NCBI RefSeq assembly: GCF_964019385.1
Contig: NC_088645.1
Coordinates: 18,869,180 to 18,933,179, forward strand
Source of the DNA: Sycon ciliatum
Lineage: Eukaryota; Porifera; Calcarea; Leucosolenida; Sycettidae
Direction of reading: 5' to 3'
DNA: 64,000 nucleotides
The position numbers were made by a program, and so were the translations under genes. Below are positions 36,882 to 47,529 of this stretch, one piece after another. Position 1 is the stretch's first letter, and each line of letters opens with the position of its first letter. The notes beneath the pieces are model-generated. The model worked only from the letters and a program-made list of their open reading frames with translations. It was not told the origin of the DNA and ran no database searches.

Positions 36882-37689
36882 CACCTAGCCGGTATAAAGA
36901 GGATAGTATTTTCGGATAGAATTTGAGCAGTCCAGTGATTTTGTTTGTTAACACAACCACCTCATGCTTCTTTATGAAATCGTTCTATTTGTTGAAGCTC
37001 TTGGTTAAATTAGCTTATTGTGTTATTACATTAGTATTATGTTTATAATTTTAGATTAAAATTACCTGGCCCGTTAGAAGCTCACTCTGAATCATGCACT
37101 ACGAAAGGTGTGACATTGATAGTGTAATCTTCTAAAGACCTTTTAGTGATCAGTTAGGCTAATAAAACTAAGCTTATGGCTCAGAAACAGCCAGCAGCGC
37201 ATAGATAACCGTGAAAGCCTACAGAAGGTCAAGTATATTCTATCTTGGTTGATATTTTGTAAATCTTCTCACTTGAATTTACTTAGTCATAATCTTTTTT
37301 GCCAAAATGTCGAATTGACTAAAGAACACAGTTTATCAAAACAAGTCTGAATCGCAATATGGCAAAGACCTAATGGGTATAGGGAAAATACCCCGTGCGA
37401 GATCACGTGTGAACGCGGCCTAACACGTTCCCTAGAGTACTAAGTAAAACACGGAGCTCCCATTCTCACTGCCGCCCCAAGTACCACAACTGCAATAAAT
37501 CTGAATATAGCGGATGGTTCATGAGGTCGGTTGGGTGTCTGGCATAATGGCCTGGCACATCAGGCAGCAATCGGCACATTGAACATGCTGAAGACAGCTT
37601 AGGCGTCGCTTGATTGGGACACACCTTTGGTCCCAGCTGGACTCATCACCGGACTTTTTGTCAGGGAGAAAATAATTACAACCTTACAG
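36882..37689. other. 3' flank of gene C
   Basis: No exon seen. An AATAAA at about 37163 may be the gene C poly(A) signal. Confidence 0.45.
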
Positions 37690-38948
37690 GATGCGATAGA
37701 TGTGTGCAATGGCACTTGTACACGACACACTAGGATAATACGCACCTTGGTTCGTTATTCCAAACTTGATACGAAGGTACAGGTTCTCAAAACTGACCGC
37801 CAACTAGGAGTGCAGTATCGACATATCCAACGGAGGTCCCTTTCATCACAGCGCTAACTCAACCCTCACTGCAAGCATCCGCTCTTGTGCCAATACTGAT
37901 CGCCATATTTGCAGTTTTGATCCTGCTGACGCGCTGCTGTGCTGTGATATAGTTCTATTTGCTACGCTCCGGCAAGATACTACCATACTCTACGTCAAAC
38001 TTGGTTACATACATTCGAAGAGTTCACTTTCAAGGCGCTAGGCCCTCTGAGAGGCCAGCCGCAAGCAATTAGGATGACGGGATCAGGCGCGAATCGCAGC
38101 TGTCCAATGTGTCTATTCGTACAACAGAAGAGGCTGTAGCATATTTTGCCTCAGGCCCTGCTGGTCCGGTGACATCTCGTCGCCTTTCCACCAATTACAG
38201 CTTTGAGGATTCCTGAGCCAGCGTGTCAAAAACAATGGGAGCAACAGAAGAAGTACAGACGTGTTCTTCAACATTTCAAAGCCCTGCCAAGCATGTGGAT
38301 GACGTAAGAGGTACGAGTAAAATGGAAGGACAACAACTCAAGCATGATGATGTTTTGATCGGCGGAAAGGCTGCACAGTCTCCAAACAACCCACCCCACC
38401 TCAATATCTCTCGTGTAAGTCTGCTGACACGAAATGCCACGGTGGGACAAGCTTCGGCGGAGAAGAATGAAAGCGAAGATGGAGTGTTGGATATCTATGC
38501 AATGCTAATGAAAAAGAATCCTGCCTACGAGATGGCAATGGCTAAAGAGGATGGCGCAACTGGCAACACGGAAGACGGATCAGCAAATACGATGGCATCC
38601 ATAAGTGAGAGTGCTGCGCTCCCAGGATCAGATCTGCCATCGAAGAGTACGCGCGTTCCTTTGCCTTCCGCCTCCACTACTCAAAGAGTAGGTCATCCAG
38701 ATGACGTCATCTCCAGTCAGCCAATTTACACAGCACCAGACAAGTTGCAGTTCGCGTGCAAGGATGCGTCAGCGGGCGCAAGTGGCCTAGGGTTAGGTCC
38801 ACAGCCGGCGGGCACGGTTATTTACAATAAAGTCATATTGAAAGTGAACATTGGCGGAAATCCAAGTTCAGCTGACAACATAAATTCCACGCTAGAAGCC
38901 ACAATTTACGCAGGAGTTAAGAATCTATCCAAAGCGAGGTCAGAGTAA
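37690..38948 (+). pseudogene. Pseudogene D1, partial copy of receptor-like gene D2
   Basis: From about 37785 to the stop at 38948 this matches the last exon of D2 (membrane span and tail). In the D2 frame it has three premature stops: TAG 37950-37952 (just inside the membrane-span end), TAG 38070-38072 (Trp in D2) and TGA 38214-38216 (Cys in D2). A remnant after TTACAG at about 37690 (DAIDVCNGTC) may be the decayed half-EGF start. No ectodomain or ATG exon precedes it. The 241-codon tail after the last stop is still open and very close to D2, so the copy is recent. The 3' flank is also duplicated. A role for the remaining frame is unlikely, since it has no signal peptide or span. Confidence 0.8.
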
Positions 38949-39450
38949 CTTCGGCCACCATTTGAGATCTCTCTTCCAGTAGTTGGTATGGTCCTGCTCG
39001 CCTAAAATCACCGTTAGAACAATCTCCATCTAGCTTTGATAAGAGAAAAGGGGCTCAGAATGCAAAGGGTTAAAAGTTCAGACTTCAGCACGTATATTGC
39101 AGCATGTTCGTAAAGTAGCATCTTCCATTTCACGTTAGTGCCTTAGAGGATTCACACAGGACGAATTACATTGTTGCTCAATATAGGATTGCCGTTCTTG
39201 TATCACCTGCATTTTTTTACTTCGTTGTTCCCCTCTTTCTCCCCCTCCCACCCGTATGACCGTTATATAAACAATTCCAAAGTACAAACTAGTCGAACAC
39301 ACGTTTGAACAAAGCATACTGCGACTTAATTTCTTCCTTTTCAGGCGCTAGGATTGAAAAGCACACAAACATTCTGACTTACTCTGTCTGTAACCTGAAG
39401 TTTGCGTTCGCATCTATGTGTACTTATGGAACTTGTCTTGTTGGCTGGTG
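38949..39450. other. Duplicated 3' flank of D1
   Basis: Matches the 3' flank of D2 (49319-49770) up to the point where the LTR element is inserted. No exon. Confidence 0.7.
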
Positions 39451-39610
39451 TGTGAGTGGTGTGCTATACACACCTCCTACGTGACACTTGACACAATCAT
39501 ATCCATACTTTACAGTATTGTGCATTAGCACCTGTATTGCTGTACTGGTATTTAGAGGGCGTCTGATTGTTGATAGAGGCGGAGTTATCCTGGACAATAC
39601 AACCGTCTCA
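39451..39610 (+). repeat. 5' LTR of the Ty3-like element
   Basis: Pairs with 40784-40932; begins TGTGAG and ends TCTCA. Confidence 0.8.
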
Positions 39611-40783
39611 CTGGTAGCAGCAGCTAGAGTCAACGCAAGGAAGAGGAGGGCAGCGAAGTTCAAGCACGAGTTTGGAGCATCCACAACACTGAGCGAGTGG
39701 AGAGTAATCGTCGCTGCATACGGGAGTACAAAGGCTCTCAACGACAAGCTGAAGGACGTGTCAGGAGAGGCCAAACTATGGGCGGAGGATAAGGAGTTCC
39801 GGGCTCGAATGATTATGCGACAGCTCCGGGGGGAACCGCTATTGTGGCTGAGCCAGGACGAGAACAAAGATGCCCTAAAGGATGATGAGGAAGTCATGAA
39901 GCTGCTGGAGTCACGGTATGGCCACACTAAGGCCAGGGTGGCCTACATTAACGATTTCGAAGAATCGTTCCAGGAAGGGAGAGAAACGACTCCAGCTTTC
40001 CTCAGACGTCTACAACAGCTGGCTGGCACTGCATTCCCGAACCTCTCTGACGAGGCTCGGCGGGAGAGAGTACTATCAAAGTCTGTGCGCAGTGTGCGGG
40101 ACCAACGTCTAAAGGAGGAACTACGGGTGTTTGGATTCATCAAGGAGGAGGTGCTGAGTGGGCCAGGAGGGTGAGAGTTGGCGGGAAGGCGAGGTGTGGA
40201 TATGCTGTTGGTGACACCGTGAGAATCAAGCTCCAACCTGCACAGCGCATGAAAGGAAAGCTTCACGCACACAAGTTCGAATTGTATACAGTTGTGCACA
40301 GGACTCGCAATACCTACCTGGTGAAGCCTTGCGGACCCAATGCCCTCACTTGCACGCTACAACGACACTGCGATGAGCTAGAGCCCGCACCCCCTCAGCG
40401 GTTGAGCCGGGAGCACAGTAGCAGCACCCACGAAACGGGGACGGAGGGGGAGCTTGACGTTTCTCAAAGTGGAGTTGCCGAGGAAACAACCCTGATTCGC
40501 AGGAGTGGAAGAGTTAGACGGCCAACCAAGTTTCTGGCAGTAAACCCCCGGCGGGTTCGTTATGGATCAAGCTCGGCCTGTAGTGGTGCCAACGCGGATG
40601 CGTCGGACGATAACGAGAGTGCGGGCGAGTTCTGACTCTGACCTGAGATGCTTGGTGGCGAACCAGGCAGGTCACATGAATGCTGGGTGGGAGGCCGGCT
40701 GTCGCGGAAACACTTTCTTCGAGTCGGCAAGGTGTGCCTCCATTTTGAGTTGGTGTTCATATTGTTGAGTTTGAGTGGGGGAG

Positions 40784-40932
40784 TGTGAGCGGTGTGCTAT
40801 ACACACCTCCTACGTGACACTTGACACAATCATACACTATTGTGCATTAGCACCTGTATTGCTGTACTGGTATTTAGAGGGCTTCTGATTGTTGATGAAG
40901 GCGGAGTTATCCTGGGCAATACAACCGTCTCA
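40784..40932 (+). repeat. 3' LTR of the Ty3-like element
   Basis: Pairs with 39451-39610; preceded by a purine tract (GTGGGGGAG) and followed by GGTG, the likely target duplication. Confidence 0.8.
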
Positions 40933-41049
40933 GGTGTGCACATCTTGGCACATACTGTGTGCTGTCGCAGTCCACCGCAGTACATAGTAATCCACATATA
41001 ACTACCGATATTATAACATGATGTCACATACATACATATATGCATGCGC

Positions 41050-41690
41050 GCGCACCCACACCCACACGCGTGCGCGGACACACACACAAACATGAAGAAG
41101 CTGCCGAGTCCGACTATGCAGTCTCCCAGGCACGCATCCACGCGCACACACATGAACCAGCTGCCGAAGCCAATTATACAGTCTCCCGGGCACGCTCGCA
41201 CACACACACACATGAACCAGCTGCCGAATCGACACAAACACACGCGCGCGTGCGCACACACACACACATGAACCAGCTTGCGCGACTATGCAGTCTCCCA
41301 GGCACGCGCGCGTGTGCGCACATACACACATGAACCAGCTGCCGAATCCGACTATGCAGTCTTCCAGGCACGCGTGCACAAACATGCTTGTGCGCACTCG
41401 TGTGCGCACACATGAACCAGCTGCCGAATCCACACAAACACAGGCGCGCATGTGTGCACACACACATGCACCAGCTGCCGAATCCGACTATGCAGTCTTC
41501 CAGGCACGCGCGCACAAACATGCTTGTGCGCACGCGTGTGCGCACACATGAACCAGCCACCGAATGCGACTATGCAGTCTCCCAGGCAAGCGCCCGCGTG
41601 CGCACACAAACACACATGAACCAGCTGCCGAATCCGACTATGCTGTCTCCCAAGCACGCAACCCCACTGGGAGAAGAACAGACTCGAGGA
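41050..41690. repeat. CA-rich minisatellite, about nine imperfect units
   Basis: Units of roughly 60-90 bp carry ATGAACCAGCTGCCGAATCC, then GACTATGCAGTCTCCCAGGC and variable CA/CG-rich spacer. Starts near 41095, 41155, 41215, 41272, 41334, 41415, 41465, 41553 and 41618. Open frames on both strands are a by-product of the repeat. Confidence 0.85.
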
Positions 41691-41889
41691 GGACGCCGGA
41701 TCGGGAGGAGCACACACCTCAGTGAGTGCAAACATTTTTGTTTCCGGTTACCTGTCCCCTCGTGTGAGGGGCCGACAGACATGGAGATTTTTGCTGAGGC
41801 GAAGTCTCGCATCAACGTCCTAGCGAGATCTCCCAGACTTTTCTTGAATCCATTTGTTGTAGTTGTGCAGCTGGAATCCTCAGGTTGAC

Positions 41890-42332
41890 TTGCAACCTGA
41901 TCGCATGGGCTGCAGTGAGCTTTGCAGCAAGGTAGGAAGAGACGTTGACGGGTGCCACACGATGGTCCAACAGAGGTGACTTGGCCATGCACTGAAGTAG
42001 CAGATGGGGGCATATCCAGTCATTTGCGGACTGTCAGTCTGCATAACTGGGAAACCAGCGAAGTCATACAGTGCATTGGCTGCTGCAAGACTGGTCCGCC
42101 ACAGGTTTGCGACGCTGTTGAGGACACTTGTGGCGTGGCAGGCCGCTCTTCGAAAAGGAAATGTTACAAATACTACACTGAATCCGATCACGGGAGGCCA
42201 GCTGTGGTGTTGAAGCAATTCTGAATTCTGTGTGCCACTCTCCTCGCTGCTGTGCAGTGTCGAACCAATGTCCTTCAAGATGTAAGTGATGGATGTCTCT
42301 TCGGACAACATCACACCAATTCAGTCGGGTTT

Positions 42333-42335
<3 letters not shown>
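41890..42335 (-). mobile_element. LINE C-terminal fragment with zinc-finger-like tail
   Basis: The minus strand encodes TRLNWCDVVRRDIHHLHLEG, then WFDTAQQRGEWH, which match the RxRWxDxVxRDL ... AQDRxxWR signature after the RT domain of many LINEs. It is followed by a C2H2-like CSICNISFSKSGLPRHKC and a second, stop-interrupted Cys block (CTV*LRWF). Degenerate. It abuts a (CA)n tract at about 42338-42371. Confidence 0.65.

Positions 42336-42337
<2 letters not shown>

Positions 42338-42371
<34 letters not shown>
42338..42371. repeat. (CA)n microsatellite
   Basis: Uninterrupted CA dinucleotides, about 17 units; further CA-rich sequence continues to about 42460. Confidence 0.95.
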
Positions 42372-42377
<6 letters not shown>

Positions 42378-42628
42378 ACACACATGCGCAAATACACTAA
42401 CGCGTGCGCGGATACATAAACACACGCAAACATACATGTGCAGATATGCGCACACACACCTTGCCTTGCATACATCTGCCAGCGCCTGGCCACACCGCTC
42501 TCGAAGGGAAAAGTTAATGACATGGCATTTGTGACGAGATTTGTCTCCTGGGTGTTCGAAAAGCAGCGCAGCCACACACTAAACCGTCAGTTATCTACGC
42601 TGCTACATCCGGCAGCGTACACCTTGTC

Positions 42629-43340
42629 GATAATAATAATAATAATACAGCACGCATATAGCTCATATGAAAAATCAAATGAGGGTCATGCATCTGTCAA
42701 AAACGTCGAGCCAGTGCGTTCTGTCTGAGACAAGTTGCTCCGCTTCCAAAAGAGACAGTCATATTGAGAAGTAAAAGGTAATTCCTAATGTTGTCTACCC
42801 ATCTGGTCACTGGACGACCCCTGGGCTTCTTTATATCTGTTATATTCATTGCCATGTGAAGGGCTTTGTAGGACACAGCGTCCTTCCCTTCACGAATGAC
42901 ATGTCCAAACCATAATAAACGCCGGAGTCTACAGACTGCACTTATTGGGCATTGAGCAGTTTTAGCATAAAGAGCATTATTCGAAATTTTATTTGGAAAG
43001 ATGATTCCAAGTATGTATCCGAGTTTACGGCGGAGCCATACATCAATTTTGCTTTCTAAGGCTTTTGTTAGAGTCCGTAGCACGCAGTTGTATAGGAGAA
43101 CTGGCAAAATGAGACAGTTGAACATGCTTAAGCGGGACTCCTGGGTATGGCGTTTCCATGATACACTGGCAAATGGCCAGTTCGCTGCTATTATATGTGC
43201 ACCAATGTCCTCCGCTGACCCCAGACGAGAACCCAACAGTTTGACCGACCTCCAGGAGGCATCTGACTTTGTAGCTGTTACAAATTGTGTTTTGCTGATG
43301 TTTAGTTGTCGACAATAGCGGAATCTTAAACCCACCACCG
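42629..43340 (-). mobile_element. LINE 3' half with (TTA)n tail
   Basis: An open frame of 213 codons on the minus strand encodes the end of a LINE polyprotein: LNISKTQFV, VKLLGSRLGS, LPVLLYNCVLRTLTKALESK, LRRKLGYILGI, RLRRLLWFGHVIR and KPRGRPVTRWVDNIRNYL. The order LNxxKT, K.LGS.L, LLY, L.R.LG, RL.W.GH, RGRP..RW.D is that of RTE/CR1-like LINE thumbs. The 3' end is an AAT/TTA run at 42629-42649. 5'-truncated, so inactive. Confidence 0.8.
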
Positions 43341-45303
43341 ACCTGAAACACCGATCTCACTGGCCGCAGTGGCTGGGGCAACACCTTGCCCCAACACCCA
43401 CCATCTGGCCCGCAGTAGTAGCCTGGGGTGGTGTCACCAACAAAGGAAAGCGCCTAGCACGCACATGCACGCGCGCACACACACACATGCACGCTCTCAC
43501 ACACATGCACGCGCACGCACACACACACACACACACACTAGCGCACAAGTGCGCACACACACATACACAGACAATTCTATGATATGTTGCCCGCAAAGCA
43601 GCCAGGTGATCTGGCTTGGACCTCCAGCAGCGCTGGTTTTGCCCTCGCTACTTGTCGTCTTGTCCTCTCCAATGCTGCCTGCAACAAAACATTCCCTTCC
43701 GGAAACTCTGGGTGAACAAGTTCTGTGTGTTGTGTTTACACCGTGCTCTGCTTTCATATGGCATTCGTTGTTCGTATCAACCCCTAAGCTCCTGGTAGGT
43801 GGCCCCTTATTGGCCTTAGGATGTGGCTCTGGGTTCACTTCAACATGCACATCACTCTAAGCAAGTACAGACAAAGCAAAATCAGAGGCACTGGTCTTTT
43901 CCATTGTTGTAATTCCTATCAAATGCGTGCAATTGGTGTAGCACTTTCCATGATACCAGCCACACCATTTACTCCTCCCTGAGGTCTTGTGCTGGCAGAG
44001 AAAAGCCCAGACATGGTCGTCCTTCTCTCGAGCAGCGCTGACGATGCGACACCAATTTGTAGACTCGATATAACTCACTGCAGGCTTCTCGTTTCTGCTA
44101 AAATTGGGCGCTGTCACACAGACACAAAATTCCAGCAATATTACTTTGCTGGGCTGTGATTTGCCCCTTCGTTGCCGTCAGCTGCCTCATCCGGCACCTC
44201 GTCTTCCTCTTCTTCCATTGTTGTCAAACAACATCAAGGTACACGAGACTAAGCGGAAAGGAATACATTTCAATAAAGTGATCACAATATCCGAAGTCCA
44301 TATTGTTGTCAACGTCGTCATCTTCTAAAAAATACATTATTTTTCCTCACCTCACGCGAACTCGTGTTTTGCGCTTGCTCATACGATGCACAACTCAGCA
44401 CTCGCGTAAAAATATTTGTTCTCACGGTGGAATGTGGAAAAAAAAGAAGCCATCGCGAAAGTCTCTGAGTCGGTTCTGGAACGTCCAACAAGCGAAAACG
44501 TATCCCGGCTTTGTGATGTCCTTGACCAACAATGTAAGCGATTTGTCCCTCCGAGAGTGCAACGGCACTTGTGATTTTGAGTTTTGGCTCACGGACTATA
44601 AGGGCCCTAAGACAGTAAGAGATACATATCTGACTGACTTACACCACGGACACACAGGGTCAACTTGGTATGATACATCACTTACACACATCATGTCACG
44701 CAGCCAGTTCTGGATTCAAGGACAAGACAATCAGATATGGGACCATGCTTACCCATCTGTTTTCTTACTAAAATTTCCGAAAATCCGAAAAAGGACGGCA
44801 ACGAGCTCCTAGCGTTAGCACACCAATACAGACGTTCACCCTCACGAATGACACGCAAAAACGATTTTAGGCGTACAGAAGGCAGCACATGTTTGATTAC
44901 GTGCCATACTATGACCACCTGGACATTGACGGACTGAGCTTCCTGTGCCATTCATGTTGTGCGATCCCATTGGCAGTGTGCGGCATCCTTGTGCGACCGC
45001 CATTTTCAAAATTATGGCCTGGCCCATAACCTGCCTCATGCCAGGTTGACTGTAACGTCAGAGTGTGAAAATCACATGCACGCACAAATCCTGCTACGAC
45101 CGTGGAGCCTTCCCGCTTGGTCGATCACAAGCTAGGCTGGCGGCATTTCACTGCGAAGTCAACGTACAGTTCATAGCTCTAAAGTTGTCGCAGATACATG
45201 AAGAGGCGCTGTGCACCCAGTAACTTGTGAAATCAACACATCGTTGGGGAACACCGTCTATGCTTTGCCCACGTTGTCTCAACTCCTGAGTATTACTGCC
45301 GTT
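43341..45303. other. Repeat-rich interval with a duplicated coding-like segment
   Basis: CA-rich simple repeats lie at about 43463-43566. An open frame (44303-44812, plus) contains the segment duplicated at 50647-50880 (listed separately). No confirmed exon. Confidence 0.4.
44607..44860 (+). repeat. Dispersed repeat, copy 1 (coding-like)
   Basis: Matches 50647-50880. The plus-strand reading TYLTDLHHGHTGSTWYDTSL continues with FWIQGQD; the other copy reads TYLTDLHHQHTESTWYDTSL and FWIQAQD, then stops. The family is not recognised; it may be an old exon or part of an unlisted repeat. Confidence 0.6.
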
Positions 45304-47491
45304 ATGATGAGGATCTCTACAGCACTTAGTAAGTCTGGTTTCTTTGATGTCTATTTATTTTAGGCAGGGGTAAATTGGATGATTCCCCCACGTCAGTGAC
45401 TCCACAGACTCCCTGGATAACAAACCAAGAATATCTAGTCTCTTTTTGTCCGCTGAATTGAACCCAGTGTTTCGGTGTTATGTGTGTATGTTCATATTAT
45501 ATATATTTTTGTACTTTTTTTTAAAAGTATCAAACAAGGCCAGTCTAGGTAGGTCCAGGTAGAATGCTCAATTCACAAATGTGCAGAGCACTATATACGC
45601 TCTGTTGTGTGTTTGAGTATCTATACATTTCCTGACGGCAATCGTGTTCGATCTTCTCTTTTGCCCATCTCTACAGTGCTTTTCCTCTCGATTACATTCA
45701 CTCTGGTATCTGCCACCGAAATCCGTCCCGCATGTAAACCATCGAATGTGCAGAATGTTCAAGTAAGGGAGTCGAGTAAAGGACAACTCAGTCTTGCATT
45801 GAAACCGTCTGATGAGGTAGATGTTGTTGCAGATACAGTTATTGGACGGAGGTGGTTAAATCTTACCTTTGAAGCTCAATGCAGGGCCTTCATCACATCT
45901 ATAACTCTGAGAACAATCGGCAGCTGCACTGTAAAAGTGGAGAGAAAATATCACGGTTTTGAGGGTTCCACAACCATATTCCAGAAATCCTCGTCGCAGT
46001 GTGGATTGCAAAAATTTCAGGACTCGAAATATGATACTCGGAGACCTGTTCAATTGTATGAAGGTGCTAGCCCAGTTCAGATCAGAATCTTGGTCAGTAG
46101 CAATAGAAGTTGCGCAGGACAGTGCGGAGTCAAAGTAGACCGTCTTCCAATGGCAGGTTACTTACCCGTAATGATCATCCAGGCTCGTGGTAAGACACAT
46201 TACATGCACATTCCCAATCATACTCTAATGTCCTCTAGATTAGGCCAAAACAAAACCAAAGTTTACATGCATTACACCTGCCTTCTTACCCGAACCCATA
46301 CCACCAAATCAAGATCCCTTCTTGAAAGGACTCAACCATCACTGTTTTTCTCACCACTGCTACTAGCTTTCTGAGTATTTAAATTCCTTCTCACAACTGA
46401 TTTCGGAATGAAGAATAACAGGGTGAGGTGAGAAGTAAATATAAATGTATGAGCACCTACCTTATACAGGGAAATGGCGCACAGATACACACCTTCCCAT
46501 TATCTAGGTGGTGAATTTAAAATGAAATAATATGCGTGGAGACAGTGACAAATGGGGACCACCGGCTTGTGTAGTTGTGAAGCATGAGTTTCGAAAAATC
46601 CAGTTTCAGCCGAGAAGAATTGCGTTCGTTGCGCACCTCTGTGCATACCCTGCAGGAAACCATGCCATTCGTGGTAGTCCTCAAAGGCTTAACTAACGCA
46701 GGGTCTATTTTTTTCCAGGGTCTATCTCCTTGTATTGTGTAGTCAACTTGCAGCATTCCTTGACAGCGAAGCACAAGAAGCCATATACCACACTCACATT
46801 GAAGTTGACGAAAAATCCTAGTTAGGCAGAAAAACGTTAGTTCTTCCCTGACTCACATGCTTCCGCCAGACACACACACACACACATACACACACATACA
46901 CACACATACACCCACCCACACGTGCACACACACACGTGCACACTTCACACGCAGACTTGTACTTGTTGCTCATTGCCAAAACTGGTCACATGGGTCTCCC
47001 GGGAAAGGGGAGAGAGACCCAAAAAGAATCTTGGAAAGATTACTCAATTGGCTATTGAACCGCGCAACAGCCGACCACCCCCCCCCCCCTGAAATCCCAA
47101 AAACTCTGGGTGGATTTGAAAATGATCCCACTTATGGGCTCACCACACCTCAGTACGTGGGTGAGGACAAGGTGCAGAAAAAGGATTGACGGCATCAGGA
47201 TACCCGTCCAGAGATCCAATTGCAGTTGACCCTGCCCCCAGTTAATACTTGCCACTAGTGTGGGTGGCTAAATCAGGGTGGATCGGATACAAGCTTCACT
47301 AGCATCATGATTTACACAAGAATCTAGTCAGAAGTAGTCCATGGTAAACAGGTATGTATACTTCAAATAGAAAGTATATGAACTCTGAAAGCAACAAAGG
47401 TGGTAGGTACAACATTTCACCTTCCAGCAGCCGAGCTTGTCGGCAACAGACCCAACACCACCCGGCATAAGTGTACCCAAGGACCAAACTA

Positions 47492-47529
<38 letters not shown>

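Larger units (their letters stand above)
39451..40932 (+). mobile_element. Short Ty3/gypsy-like LTR element, fossil lacking most of pol
   Basis: LTRs of about 160 bp (39451-39610) and 149 bp (40784-40932), starting TGTGAG and ending TCTCA, flanked by GGTG on both sides. A TGGTAGCAGC primer-site-like sequence follows the first LTR and a GTGGGGGAG purine tract precedes the second. The interior keeps a gag-like part (about 39630-40170) and an integrase C-terminal-like tail (about 40180-40630, with VGDTVRIKL and TYLVKP). Protease, RT and RNase H are not seen, so the element is broken and non-autonomous. The LTRs are very similar, suggesting modest age. The D2 locus keeps the site without it. Confidence 0.75.

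Noticed and set aside
41050-41690. Regularly spaced repeats resembling a CRISPR array
   Set aside because: Units are imperfect, the spacers are CA/CG simple repeat, and the context is animal DNA; it is a minisatellite.
41040-41735. Long CA-repeat open frames on both strands as Cys- or His-rich proteins
   Set aside because: They are translations of a CA/CG simple repeat.
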